NCBI RefSeq assembly: GCF_003071345.1
Contig: NZ_QCYK01000003.1
Location: 744,001 to 808,000, forward strand
Source: Chitinophaga parva
GTDB lineage: Bacteria; Bacteroidota; Bacteroidia; Chitinophagales; Chitinophagaceae
Direction: 5' to 3'
Length of the DNA stretch: 64,000 nt
Positions 1 through 8,243 of this stretch are shown here, piece by piece. Every line of letters begins with the position of its first letter. The first letter of the stretch is position 1. Position numbers and translations under genes: made by a program. The notes below the pieces were generated by a model. It saw nothing but the letters and a program-made list of their open reading frames with translations. It made no database searches and was not told where the DNA came from.

Positions 1-1267
1 AGAGCGTCACCGATTCATTTACCGTATCCAGCAGCATGGGCTGCCCGTCTACGTATAGGCTTGCCCGTTCGGGGGTATACAGCCCGCGCAGCAGGGAGAG
101 AAGCGTACTTTTACCACTGCCGCTTTCACCAATAAACGCAATACGTTGTCCCCGGCGGATGTCCAGGTGGATATGTTGCAGGCTTTGAGGCCGCTCCATG
201 TCTTTGGCGTGATGGGAGAATTGCAGGTCTTCCACGCGGATGTGCTGCCAGCGGGCCGGCAGGGCAGGGGCTTCATCCGGCCGGTGCTGTGCGGCATAGG
301 CCTCGCTGATCAGGGACGCCGTTTCAATGGCGGTATTGTATTGCACGATCTCCGTGTACTGCCAGGTAATATCCTGGAACACGCTCGTAAAATTATTGAC
401 AAACCCCAGCAGTGTTACCAGCCCGGCCACATTGAACAGGGTGCCTGGCGTCCAGTGCTGGTACACGTAGCCAAACGTGATCACGCAATAGATCAGGCCA
501 ATGGTATTATCGGCCGTAAACCACTTCCATTCATTGATGCGGGCCGAGCGCGAAAACGGGCGCAGGATGGCATGCACCTTAGCCATCAAACCCTTTTCCA
601 CGCTGCTTTCCAGCCGGAGCGTGATCACGGTCATAATATTGGACAGGGTATCAAACAAAGTGGCCGATACGGTGTGCTCTCTTTCATTCACTTCCTCCTC
701 CGCCTTGATAAAAGGCTTGTCAAACCGGATCACCACCAGGATCACGCCCAGGCCCATCAGGATGCCAATGGTACCATACAATGGAGAGAAATACAGCATG
801 GCGATCACGGAGAACAGGAACTTGGCCAGCGCATGCAGGTACATAAACCCCCGGTCAAAGAACTGGCGCAGCGACTCATACGCCTTGCGCACCCGGTTAA
901 TGGTAGCCCCGCTGTGATTATCCTGGTGCCACTTCACCGGCAGGTGCAGTACCTGGTGATACCGCTCCTGCAGGAAATTCCGGCTCAGGTTAAACGCCAG
1001 GTGCCTTTCCATAATGCGCGCAGGCCCGTGAAAGGCCCACACCGCCAGCCGGAAGAAGAGGTACAATCCCACATAGATCAGCGTATACCTTAAAATATGT
1101 TGTGTGTCATGCTGCAGCTTTCCTACCAGCCACCCTAAAATGATCGGGTTAGCCGCGTCGCAGGCGTTGGAACAAATGAAAAGGAAGTAGGTGAATACGT
1201 ACCGCTTCCGCTCATTGCGCGCATATTTCCAGGCGGTGCGCAGGAGGTTGATATATGGGTTTTTCAT
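1..1267 (-). CDS. ABC transporter, fused permease and ATPase (3' end outside window)
   Basis: The protein starts at the ATG ending at 1267 and runs off the left edge, so about 422 residues are visible. The N-terminal 300 residues are hydrophobic stretches separated by charged loops, as in the six-helix membrane domain of type IV ABC exporters. A nucleotide-binding domain follows, with the Walker A motif GESGSGKST near residue 380. The signature motif and Walker B lie beyond the edge. The order membrane domain then ATPase in one chain is that of half-size exporters that work as dimers and export lipids, peptides or drugs; the substrate cannot be read from this part. It reads away from folP, 112 bases behind it on the same strand. 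Confidence 0.9.
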   Translation of the reverse strand, partial: MKNPYINLLRTAWKYARNERKRYVFTYFLFICSNACDAANPIILGWLVGKLQHDTQHILRYTLIYVGLYLFFRLAVWAFHGPARIMERHLAFNLSRNFLQERYHQVLHLPVKWHQDNHSGATINRVRKAYESLRQFFDRGFMYLHALAKFLFSVIAMLYFSPLYGTIGILMGLGVILVVIRFDKPFIKAEEEVNEREHTVSATLFDTLSNIMTVITLRLESSVEKGLMAKVHAILRPFSRSARINEWKWFTADNTIGLIYCVITFGYVYQHWTPGTLFNVAGLVTLLGFVNNFTSVFQDITWQYTEIVQYNTAIETASLISEAYAAQHRPDEAPALPARWQHIRVEDLQFSHHAKDMERPQSLQHIHLDIRRGQRIAFIGESGSGKSTLLSLLRGLYTPERASLYVDGQPMLLDTVNESVTL

Positions 1268-1379
1268 GTTAAAGCTGTCTTGGGCCCCAGGTCCCGTGTC
1301 AGGTCTCTTTATTACATATTGGCGTTACCATGATGTTTGGCTACCCGTTAAACGGTACATCGGACATAAGACCTGGAAC

Positions 1380-2288
1380 CTAAGGCATCTCCTTCATCAG
1401 CCCCACCAGCTTCACCGCCTCCATGGCGGCGGATACATCGTGTACACGCAGCAGGTGTGCGCCCCGTTCCAGGGCCAGGGTATTGAGTACGGTGGTGCCG
1501 TTGAGTGCTTCCTGGGGTGTGCTGCCCAGTACTTTGTAGATCATGGATTTGCGGGAAACGCCCACCAGCAGCGGGACTTCCAGGATATGAAATGCTTCCA
1601 GGTGTTTGAGCAGGGTATAGTTGTGGGCAATGGTTTTGCCAAAGCCAAAGCCAGGGTCAATGATCACATCGTCAATGCCGGCGGCCTTGCAGGCAGCTAT
1701 CTTTTGTACAAAGTAGTCCAGCACTTCTTTTACCACGTCCCCGTATTGCGGGTTATGCTGCATGGTGTCCGGCGTGCCCTGCATGTGCATAGCCATGTAC
1801 GGCACTTTAAGGGCGCCCACGGTGGACAACATAGCGGCATCCAGGTCGCCGGCGCTGATGTCGTTGATAATGGCCGCACCGGCTTCCACGCAAGCGGCGG
1901 CCACGCTGGCATAAAAAGTATCGATGGAAATGATGGCATCAGGGTGGGCCTGCAAAATGGCCCTGATGGCGGGCAGCAGGCGTTCCACTTCTTCGGGGGC
2001 ACCCACTTTGGTGGCGCCGGGCCGGGTGCTTTGTGCGCCCAGGTCCAGGATGGTGGCGCCCTCTGACAGCAGGCGGCCGGCTTTGGTCACCACATCGGCC
2101 AGGGCACGGGTACGGCTATCTGCAAAAAAGGAATCGTCGGTCACATTGATAATGCCCATCACGCGGGGCTGGGAGAGGTCCAGTAATTTTCCCCCGCAGC
2201 GGATGGTAAAATCACCCCGTAAAGCTGTATTTTTGAAACTGCTATGGGCCAAGGCGGTATGTTTTGGTCTTGCAGCAAAGGTAGGCAT
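1380..2288 (-). CDS. folP: Dihydropteroate synthase
   Basis: FolP condenses 6-hydroxymethyl-7,8-dihydropterin diphosphate with p-aminobenzoate in folate synthesis and is the sulfonamide target. Family signatures are clear: VMGIINVTDDSFF (pterin and metal binding), DLGAQSTRPGA, IDTF, INDISAG, DPGFGFGKT and GVSRKS near the C-terminus. The longest frame gives 302 residues, but the first 25 or so (MPTFAARPKH onward) have no match in the family as I know it. A perfect -7 box on the same strand (2276-2283) lies inside that extension, so translation may really begin further in, for example at the TTG at 2252. The divergent neighbour is the DUF1599 gene. Confidence 0.95.
   Translation of the reverse strand: MPTFAARPKHTALAHSSFKNTALRGDFTIRCGGKLLDLSQPRVMGIINVTDDSFFADSRTRALADVVTKAGRLLSEGATILDLGAQSTRPGATKVGAPEEVERLLPAIRAILQAHPDAIISIDTFYASVAAACVEAGAAIINDISAGDLDAAMLSTVGALKVPYMAMHMQGTPDTMQHNPQYGDVVKEVLDYFVQKIAACKAAGIDDVIIDPGFGFGKTIAHNYTLLKHLEAFHILEVPLLVGVSRKSMIYKVLGSTPQEALNGTTVLNTLALERGAHLLRVHDVSAAMEAVKLVGLMKEMP
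2276..2283 (-). promoter_or_regulatory. -7 promoter box, folP
   Basis: The minus strand reads TACCTTTG, an exact match to the Bacteroidota -7 consensus TAnnTTTG and identical to the boxes before rnpB, panB and panD. It lies inside the longest folP frame, which argues for a downstream start codon. Confidence 0.5.
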
Positions 2289-2361
2289 TCACGCCTGCTT
2301 TTAACCTGTAAAATAAGTGAGAAGGCAGGCCGCTGCGCAAGCGGGGCCGCCATTAGGCATT

Positions 2362-2904
2362 ATGAAACAAACGCTCCATCAATACCAGCAGGCCCTGGAT
2401 GGCTGTAAAGAGATCTTCCTGAAAAAAGCGGCCGACTACGGCACTTCCTGGCGCGTGCTGCGCCCCATTTCCGTGGTGGACCAGCTTTTTATCAAGGCAC
2501 AACGCATCCGCAATATCCAGGAGCTGGGCGTGCAGAAGGTGGAAGACCGCATTGACAGCGAGTTTCAGGCCATCGTGAATTATGGGATCATTGCCCTCAT
2601 ACAGTTAGACAAGCCGGAAGGGAACCCTTACGAAGACATGCCCCTGCCCGAGGTGCAACAGCGCTACGAGGCCAAGGCAGCCTTCGTACAACGTGTGATG
2701 GAAGCCAAGAACCACGACTACGGCGAGGCCTGGCGCGACATGAGCCAGGAATCCTTCGTAGACCTCATCCTGACAAAACTTTTACGTATTAAACAAATTC
2801 TCCGCAACGACGGCAAAACCCTGGTTTCCGAGGGCATAGACGCCAACTTCGTAGACATCATCAATTATGCCCTCTTTGCGCTGATCAAAATAGCAGAAGC
2901 ATAA
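2362..2904 (+). CDS. DUF1599 protein with two tandem copies of the domain
   Basis: A 180-residue protein taken from the ATG at 2362; an upstream GTG at 2317 would only add residues unlike the family. Two halves are clearly related: each has a Y-G/EAW or Y-GTSW motif (AADYGTSWRV and NHDYGEAWRD), then a helix with K-x-x-RI (KAQRIRNI and KLLRIKQI), then an acidic stretch ending in INYALFALI or VNYGIIALI. Pfam has this as DUF1599, later linked to nucleotide-modification contexts in phages. In Bacteroidota it is usually a chromosomal neighbour of folP and the DoxX-type protein that follows, as here. The biochemical role is unknown to me; no catalytic residue can be assigned. Confidence 0.8.
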   Translation: MKQTLHQYQQALDGCKEIFLKKAADYGTSWRVLRPISVVDQLFIKAQRIRNIQELGVQKVEDRIDSEFQAIVNYGIIALIQLDKPEGNPYEDMPLPEVQQRYEAKAAFVQRVMEAKNHDYGEAWRDMSQESFVDLILTKLLRIKQILRNDGKTLVSEGIDANFVDIINYALFALIKIAEA

Positions 2905-2945
2905 GTATCCTTTAATCACCACCAGAACCAACTAATCCACTATCG

Positions 2946-4046
2946 ATGAAACTACTCCTGAATATCTTGCGTATTGTCGTAGGCGTGCTGTTCATTTTTT
3001 CCGGCCTGGTAAAGGCCAATGACCCGCTGGGCCTTGCTTACAAGATGGACGAATTCTTTGAAGCCCTGCACCTGGTGTTCCTTTCGCCCTACTCCCTGTA
3101 CCTGTCTGTATGCCTGAACGTACTGGAGATCCTTTGTGGCGTGGCCATGATCTTTGGCTATGCCATGCGTTTTTTCTCCAGCCTTATCCTCATACTTATT
3201 ACCTTCTTCACCTTCCTCACCGCTTATGCCCTCTTTTCCGGTAAGATCCGCGAGTGTGGCTGCTTTGGGGATTGTATTCCTTTATCTCCCCAGGCTACTT
3301 TCTGGAAAGACGTGGCCCTGGAAGTAATGATCATCATCATTTTCCTGTACCGTAAGACCATCACCTCCCTGCTGGGGCGCAATGGCTCCATCATGGTGCT
3401 GCTCACTACCTTCCTGGTCTCCATCGGCGTGCAGCTGTATGCTTTGCAGCACCTGCCTTACGTGGACTGCCTGGCTTATAAGATAGGCAATAACATTCCC
3501 GAGAAAATGAAACTGCCGCCCGGCGCCACACCCGATGTGTATGAAACAGTGCTGATCTATGAAAAGAACGGCGAACGCAAAGAATTTACGACCGATAATT
3601 TCCCCTGGCAGGATAGCACCTGGAAGTACGTGGACCGCCGCGATAAACTGGTGAAGGAAGGCAATGCCGTACCGGCTATCAAAGACTTTTCCCTCAAGGA
3701 CTTTGATGGAGGCGATCATACCCAGGAACTACTGGCTGAAACCAAGCCGGTGTACCTGCTGATGGTGCAGAACGTGCATGAAGCAGGCGAGGACTGGGAA
3801 GAAAGCATCCGCAACCTGCAGCAACAACTGCGGGCCGGCAAAATAGAACTGGTAGGCGTTACCGCCTCCGCCAAGCCGGATGTGGATACGTTCACCGCCC
3901 ATCGCGGGTTATTGTTCCCTTTCCTGTCTATGGATGCTACGGCCATTAAAACAGCGGCCCGCAATAATCCTACACTTATACTGCTGGACAAGGGTACCAT
4001 CCGGGCCAAGTGGGCCTACCGGGATTTCCCGTCCTTTAAAAACTAA
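2946..4046 (+). CDS. DoxX/MauE-type membrane protein with thioredoxin-like C-terminal domain
   Basis: 366 residues. Four hydrophobic helices fill roughly residues 1-165 (starting LLNILRIVVGVLFIFSGLVKA), with the conserved cysteine motif ECGCFGDCIPL near residue 105 and FWKDV just after, as in MauE/DoxX redox-associated proteins. From about residue 230 a soluble domain resembles thioredoxin-like peroxiredoxin folds (PVYLLMVQNVHEA, then NNPTLILLDKGTI) but lacks a CxxC pair, so it may bind rather than reduce. In Bacteroidota this family sits between DUF1599 and tpiA; here an ABC permease follows 6 bases later. A role in passing electrons across the inner membrane is inference. Confidence 0.8.
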   Translation: MKLLLNILRIVVGVLFIFSGLVKANDPLGLAYKMDEFFEALHLVFLSPYSLYLSVCLNVLEILCGVAMIFGYAMRFFSSLILILITFFTFLTAYALFSGKIRECGCFGDCIPLSPQATFWKDVALEVMIIIIFLYRKTITSLLGRNGSIMVLLTTFLVSIGVQLYALQHLPYVDCLAYKIGNNIPEKMKLPPGATPDVYETVLIYEKNGERKEFTTDNFPWQDSTWKYVDRRDKLVKEGNAVPAIKDFSLKDFDGGDHTQELLAETKPVYLLMVQNVHEAGEDWEESIRNLQQQLRAGKIELVGVTASAKPDVDTFTAHRGLLFPFLSMDATAIKTAARNNPTLILLDKGTIRAKWAYRDFPSFKN

Positions 4047-4052
4047 GGCGCT

Positions 4053-5096
4053 ATGTTCCTGCTGCGCAAACTGTTTTATGGGCTGCTGGTGCTACTCGGT
4101 GTAGTAGTGCTGGTATTCCTGCTCTTCAACGTGCTGCCCGGCGATCCTGCGCGGCTCACGCTGGGGCAGCGGGCAGACGTGGCATCACTGGAAAACGTGC
4201 GCAGGGAACTGCACCTGGATCAGCCCCTGCCCGTGCAGTTTGCCTGGTACCTTAATGATCTTTCCCCCCTCTCTTATTATGATCCCGCCAGGGCGGATGC
4301 CGAACTGCGCGTGCTGCGCATCCTCCCGCTGGGACAGGGCAGGGCCATTGTGCTGAAAACGCCCTACCTGCGCCGCTCTTACCAGGGTAAAAAAGGCGTG
4401 TGGGAAATACTCACCGAGGCCATGCCCGGCACACTGGTGCTGGCGCTTACGGCCATGCTGTTTGCCACGGTGGTGGGCATTGCCCTGGGCGTGCTGAGCG
4501 CTGTGAAGCAGCACACCTGGATGGACACGGGCGCCATTTTTGCCAGTGTGGCCGGTATTTCCATCCCCTCGTTCTTTGCCGGCATCGTGCTGGCTTACCT
4601 GCTGGGTTTTGTCTTCACCAATATCACCGGACTGCACATGACAGGCAGCCTCTTTGATGTGGATGCCTTTGCCGGCAGGCGCCTGAACCTGCGCAATCTT
4701 ATTTTGCCCGCGCTCACCCTGGGCATCCGGCCCCTGGCCATTATTACCCAGCTCACGCGCAGCGCCATGCTGGACGTGCTGAAGCAGGACTATATCCGCA
4801 CCGCTTACGCCAAGGGGCTGGCTCCCGGCCGCGTCATTTTCCGCCACGCCCTGCCCAATGCCCTGAACCCCGTGATCACCGCCATTACCGGCTGGCTGGC
4901 AGAGCTGCTGGCAGGCGCCTTTTTTGTAGAATACATCTTTGGCTGGAAAGGCATTGGCAAGATCACCGTAGATGCCCTGAGCAAATTTGACTTTCCCGTA
5001 GTGATGGGGGCGGTGCTCTTCACCGCCTTCCTGTTTGTACTGATCAATATCCTGGCGGACCTGCTGTACCAGTGGGTGGACCCGAGGGTCAGGTGA
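4053..5096 (+). CDS. ABC transporter permease, OppB/DppB type
   Basis: 347 residues. The N-terminus FLLRKLFYGLLVLLGVVVLVF and the following NVLPGDPAR are the family hallmark of peptide/nickel importer permeases. The EAA loop is seen at FRHALPNALNPVITAITGW, and the end IADLLYQWVDPRVR-like (LADLLYQWVDPRVR) matches the family. There is a longer periplasmic segment (about residues 65-110) between helices 1 and 2. No partner permease, ATPase or binding protein is encoded nearby, so it must assemble with subunits from elsewhere. It starts 6 bases after the DoxX-type gene and is probably co-transcribed. A heptad array begins 8 bases after its stop codon. Confidence 0.88.
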   Translation: MFLLRKLFYGLLVLLGVVVLVFLLFNVLPGDPARLTLGQRADVASLENVRRELHLDQPLPVQFAWYLNDLSPLSYYDPARADAELRVLRILPLGQGRAIVLKTPYLRRSYQGKKGVWEILTEAMPGTLVLALTAMLFATVVGIALGVLSAVKQHTWMDTGAIFASVAGISIPSFFAGIVLAYLLGFVFTNITGLHMTGSLFDVDAFAGRRLNLRNLILPALTLGIRPLAIITQLTRSAMLDVLKQDYIRTAYAKGLAPGRVIFRHALPNALNPVITAITGWLAELLAGAFFVEYIFGWKGIGKITVDALSKFDFPVVMGAVLFTAFLFVLINILADLLYQWVDPRVR

Positions 5097-5104
5097 GAAA
5101 AATC

Positions 5105-5320
5105 GTACAACGTACAGCGTACAGTGTACAACGTACCGCCCCCGTTTTGAGGTGGGCGGTCGTAATCCGGCCTGTGCTGGGAGAGATATTGTACGTTGTA
5201 TGCGCCGCCCCGGGGCGAGTTGAGATTGTACAGCGGTGCTGCCCGTTTTTGAGGGACAGTGGTTGTAATCTTGCCGTTGCCGGAAAAAGTACGTTGTGCG
5301 TTGTACACTGTACGTTGTAC
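5105..5320. repeat. Inverted GTACAAC heptad arrays (locus A)
   Basis: The left arm, 5105-5136, is four 7-bp units plus GTAC (units GTACAAC, GTACAGC, GTACAGT, GTACAAC). The right arm, 5289-5320, is four units plus GTAC in the opposite orientation. The arms are imperfect inverted copies. The left arm begins 8 bases after the permease stop. The 152 bases between hold a third partial copy near 5188-5202, a hairpin ACCGCCC/GGGCGGT at about 5135-5160, and a rough duplication of a stretch ending in GTAATC. No gene is seen here. Confidence 0.9.
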
Positions 5321-5342
5321 AATTGACTGAAAATCAATTCTA

Positions 5343-5377
5343 AAAAAAATCCTTCCTTTTTTGTAACAAAGGATTTT
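5343..5377 (+). terminator. Hairpin with A/T-rich flanks
   Basis: AAAAATCCTT and AAGGATTTTT form a 10-bp stem around a loop of about 14 bases, with T residues at the 3' side. It probably ends transcription of the permease before the sigma factor gene. Confidence 0.55.
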
Positions 5378-5393
5378 TGCAGTCGTCTTCTTA

Positions 5394-5421
5394 TTGTAAC
5401 GCCGCTGATGAGGTAGATTTG
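5394..5421 (+). promoter_or_regulatory. Promoter of the sigma factor operon
   Basis: TTG at 5394-5396 and TAGATTTG at 5414-5421, 17 bases apart, fit the Bacteroidota -33/-7 pair. Transcription would start near 5428, about 35 bases before the ATG. Confidence 0.5.
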
Positions 5422-5462
5422 GGAAGGAGGCGGACGCAAAAATAAAATCCGATTTGATCCGT

Positions 5463-5981
5463 ATGTCTTTACAACTTTTTCTTTCCCAGGTAATGCCCGT
5501 GCAGCAGAAGCTGTTCCGCTTTGCTTACCGTTTGCTGGGTAACGAGGAAGATGCAAAGGATATTACCCAGGATGCACTGATGAAAGTATGGCACCAGCAA
5601 CAGAAGATGACCGAGCTGGAAAATGTGGAGGCATGGTGCATGCGCATTACCCGCAACCTGGCATTGGATAAGATCAAATCAAAGAAGTACCGTGTGGCAG
5701 ACGACCTGGAACGGGCCGCCTCCCTGCCGGAAACGGACGCAAAAAATCCCCACGCTGCCACGGAGCAGCAGGACCTGATGAAACGGGTACATGCTACCAT
5801 CAACGCCCTGCCGGAAAAATTCCGCCTGGTGATGCAGCTGCGGGACATGGACGGATTCTCTTACCAGGAGATCGCGGACATGCTGGAAATTAATGTTAAC
5901 GAAGTAAAAGTGAACCTGCACCGAGCGCGCTTAAAGGTGCGGGAACAACTTAAAAATGTGCATGCATATGGATTACAGTAA
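5463..5981 (+). CDS. ECF-type RNA polymerase sigma factor
   Basis: 172 residues from the ATG at 5463; a TTG nine bases upstream is less likely. Region 2 is visible at FAYRLLGNEEDAKDITQDAL with the helix continuing MKVWHQ, and region 4 at LPEKFRLVMQLRDMDGFSYQ followed by EIADMLEINVNEVKVNLHRA. Region 3 is absent, as in group IV sigma factors. The gene overlaps the next reading frame by 26 bases, which ties it to the downstream membrane protein, a probable anti-sigma factor. Two DUF4252 genes follow, an arrangement common in Bacteroidota. The inducing signal is unknown. Confidence 0.93.
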   Translation: MSLQLFLSQVMPVQQKLFRFAYRLLGNEEDAKDITQDALMKVWHQQQKMTELENVEAWCMRITRNLALDKIKSKKYRVADDLERAASLPETDAKNPHAATEQQDLMKRVHATINALPEKFRLVMQLRDMDGFSYQEIADMLEINVNEVKVNLHRARLKVREQLKNVHAYGLQ

Positions 5982-6507
5982 CATCAGAGCCTTGTTGGAC
6001 AAATACTGGGAAGGAGAAACTTCCCTGGAAGAAGAAGCCCGGTTAAAACAGTTCTTCGCAACAGCGCCGGAAGGCCTGCCGCAGGACCTGCAGGAAGCTG
6101 CCCCTTTGTTCCAGTATTTTGACCTGGCCACGCCACAATTTGAATTACCTGCCGCCGAGCTGCAGGCCCACCTGGAAAAGCCGCCCGCTGAAGCCCCGGT
6201 GATCAAAATAGGCTTCCTCCGCAACTGGATGCAGTATGCCGCCATGCTGGCCATTGCCCTGGGAATAGGTTACGGGATCCAACGTCATATGGATGCCGGT
6301 GACAATGCCGGTACACCACCTACAACTGCCGCAAATCCTTCCTTCCGCCAAAGTGAAGAGGGCAAAGTGCCAATTGGTGAGCAAGAGGCTTACGCCGAAA
6401 CTAAAAAAGCCTTGCTGCTGCTGTCTAAAAACCTGAACAGGGGCAAGCAGGAAATGGCAAAGTTGAACGTGATCAACGAAGCCACAGACAAGGTGAAAGC
6501 AAATTAA
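5956..6507 (+). CDS. Probable anti-sigma factor, single-pass membrane protein
   Basis: Up to 183 residues; three in-frame ATGs (5956, 5962, 5968) make the exact start uncertain. It begins inside the end of the sigma gene. The N-terminal 85 residues are acidic and helical (LLDKYWEGETSLEEEARLKQ), typical of small cytoplasmic sigma-binding domains in Bacteroidota. One hydrophobic helix follows at about residues 92-108 (MQYAAMLAIALGIGYGI), then a polar periplasmic tail rich in K, N and E. No zinc-binding HxxxCxxC motif is present. The role is inferred from position and topology. Confidence 0.7.
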   Translation: MCMHMDYSNIRALLDKYWEGETSLEEEARLKQFFATAPEGLPQDLQEAAPLFQYFDLATPQFELPAAELQAHLEKPPAEAPVIKIGFLRNWMQYAAMLAIALGIGYGIQRHMDAGDNAGTPPTTAANPSFRQSEEGKVPIGEQEAYAETKKALLLLSKNLNRGKQEMAKLNVINEATDKVKAN

Positions 6508-6553
6508 ACAGGCCATTCTAATTCTCTAATAACCAGGGTTTAAAATTACCATC

Positions 6554-7093
6554 ATGAAAAAGTTATTCCTGCTGGCTGTGCTGGCATTCCTCGCTGTGCA
6601 AACTACTTTCGCCCAAACATCCGGCGGCAGCGTGATCGATAAATTCTTTAATAAATATGCAGGCGACGAGAGCTTCACGCTGGTGAGCATTTCCCCAAAA
6701 ATGTTCAGTATGTTCAGCAAATTTGATGCGAATGATCCCGACGCCAAGCAAATGCTGCAGGTGGCCCAGAAGCTGCGCTCCATGCGCATCCTGGCCAAGG
6801 AGGACGCCAAGAACGGCCTCGCCCTGTACAAAGAAGCCGCTGCATATCTCAATCCCTCTTACGAAGAGTTGATGACCGTGCGCAGCAAAGGCAACGATGT
6901 AAAATTCCTGACCAAGGAAAATGCAAAAGGCAATATCGAAGAGCTGATCATGCTGGTAGGAGGCACCGAAACCTTTGTAGCCATCAGCATCGTGGGGGAT
7001 ATAGACCTGAACGAGATCTCGAAGATGGCCCAGGGCATGAACATAGAAGGCATGGACGATCTGAAGAACGTAGCCAAGAAATCAGCACACTAA
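6554..7093 (+). CDS. DUF4252 exported protein
   Basis: 179 residues with a signal peptide (KKLFLLAVLAFLAVQTTFAQ). The body matches DUF4252 as I know it: a short helix FFNKYAGDESFTLVSISPKM, then MRILAKEDAKNG and a C-terminal segment with IVGDIDLNEISKMA. There is no lipobox cysteine in this copy. It lies 46 bases after the probable anti-sigma gene and is likely part of the same regulon. Members are exported proteins of unknown function, often in pairs, and the next gene is a divergent second copy. Confidence 0.85.
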   Translation: MKKLFLLAVLAFLAVQTTFAQTSGGSVIDKFFNKYAGDESFTLVSISPKMFSMFSKFDANDPDAKQMLQVAQKLRSMRILAKEDAKNGLALYKEAAAYLNPSYEELMTVRSKGNDVKFLTKENAKGNIEELIMLVGGTETFVAISIVGDIDLNEISKMAQGMNIEGMDDLKNVAKKSAH

Positions 7094-7103
7094 TTTTTTA
7101 TCC

Positions 7104-7135
7104 GGCTCCCGCATCCGCCACGGGAGCCTTTTTTT
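7104..7135 (+). terminator. Rho-independent terminator
   Basis: An 8-bp stem GGCTCCCG/CGGGAGCC (7104-7111 and 7121-7128) followed by seven T residues, between the two DUF4252 genes. It probably attenuates rather than fully separates them. Confidence 0.8.
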
Positions 7136-7148
7136 AATCCACCCCCAC

Positions 7149-7775
7149 ATGAGAAACAAACTTCTTATCCTTGGCGCTGCCACATTACTCAGCCTGGCCG
7201 CTACCATGCCTGCACAGGCCCAGAATAAAGCATTGCGCCAGTTTTGCCGGGAATACCGCGGACAGGCAGAGATCCACACCTTTGCCGTAGGCCGCCCGCT
7301 GCTGGCACTGGCCAGCTGGGTGATCCCCAACGAAGACGAAGATACCCGCGTGGTAAAACATCTCCTGCACCACCTGCGCCGCGTAAAGCTGTATGTAATG
7401 CAGGTAGACAGCGATGCCAAGATAGATAACAGCGCCATGGCCCGCCTGAAAGCCTCCCTGGAAAAAGCACATTTTGAAAGCCTGGCCGATGTAAAATCAA
7501 AAGACGCCGTAGTGCACGTGATGAGCGATGGCAAGCCCGAAGACCTGGGGAACGTAGTGCTGGCCGTGAAGAGTGAAACGGACGTGGTGTTTGTAAGCCT
7601 GCGCACAAACCTGAAGTTGCAGGAGGTGGCAGATGTGATCAATAAATACGCCCTGTCTGACCTGCATTTGCCCAACGGCCGGCAGGCCGGCACGAAAGAT
7701 AATAACAGCAAGCCCGAAGCGCCCAAAGCCGTAACAGCGGTGGATAGCGTGGATACGGTGGCACTGCAGCAGTAA
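7149..7775 (+). CDS. Second DUF4252-like exported protein
   Basis: 208 residues with a signal peptide (about residues 1-24, ending in MPAQAQ). The central part shares the DUF4252 pattern with the previous gene: a region with VKLYVMQVDSDAK, a helix AMARLKASLEKAHFESL, and a strand-turn segment DVVFVSLRTNLKLQEVADVI. The copies are only distantly similar. The C-terminal 35 residues are low-complexity (NNSKPEAPKAVTAVDSVDTV). Function unknown. It follows the first copy by 55 bases with a terminator between, and converges on the DUF721 gene. Confidence 0.75.
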   Translation: MRNKLLILGAATLLSLAATMPAQAQNKALRQFCREYRGQAEIHTFAVGRPLLALASWVIPNEDEDTRVVKHLLHHLRRVKLYVMQVDSDAKIDNSAMARLKASLEKAHFESLADVKSKDAVVHVMSDGKPEDLGNVVLAVKSETDVVFVSLRTNLKLQEVADVINKYALSDLHLPNGRQAGTKDNNSKPEAPKAVTAVDSVDTVALQQ

Positions 7776-7804
7776 TAACCTGGACATTCCTGAACGTATG
7801 TAGC

Positions 7805-7840
7805 AGCCCGGTCATCGCAAGGTGGCCGGGTATTTTTTTT
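7805..7840 (+). terminator. Terminator between convergent genes
   Basis: Stem CCCGGTCA/TGGCCGGG (7807-7814 and 7823-7830, one G-T pair) and eight to nine T residues directly after. Confidence 0.75.
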
Positions 7841-7863
7841 TCCAGGAAATAAGGAAGAAGAAA

Positions 7864-8151
7864 TTATTTGATGATGACTTCGCGCACGGCTACTTCACCG
7901 AGCATTTCATTCACGAGTTGTATGATCTTGTCTTTGGAATAATTCAGCTCCTGCTTCAGGGGGGCTACATTGGAAGTGATGATGAGTTTACCATCAATGA
8001 GCTGGATGTTTTGGGTGTAACGGGCAATGGTCTTACCCATGAGCTGTTCCCAGTTTTCCTGCACCCGCACCTCGGTAAGCCGCGGCTTCATGCGGCTTTT
8101 ATTAATGTAATCTTTGAGGGCATCGCCTATACTGATGGAACCGTAACGCAT
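7864..8151 (-). CDS. DUF721 (DciA-like) protein
   Basis: A 95-residue protein with the DUF721 pattern: N-terminal helix ISIGDALKDYINKS, then VQENWEQLMGKTIARYT and IIQLVNEMLGE. Proteins of this family include DciA, which helps load replicative helicase in many bacteria, and they are often encoded beside recF. Here it follows recF on the same strand, separated by a small gene in the opposite direction (8244-8681). Whether this short version is a helicase loader is inference. Confidence 0.85.
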   Translation of the reverse strand: MRYGSISIGDALKDYINKSRMKPRLTEVRVQENWEQLMGKTIARYTQNIQLIDGKLIITSNVAPLKQELNYSKDKIIQLVNEMLGEVAVREVIIK

Positions 8152-8243
8152 AGAACAAATGTAAGGGATTTGAACCCGAAAAAAATTGATTTTTTGTTTG
8201 AAAAAAGGCGATTAGTTTTCGGGGAAATTTGTAACGCCTGCAA

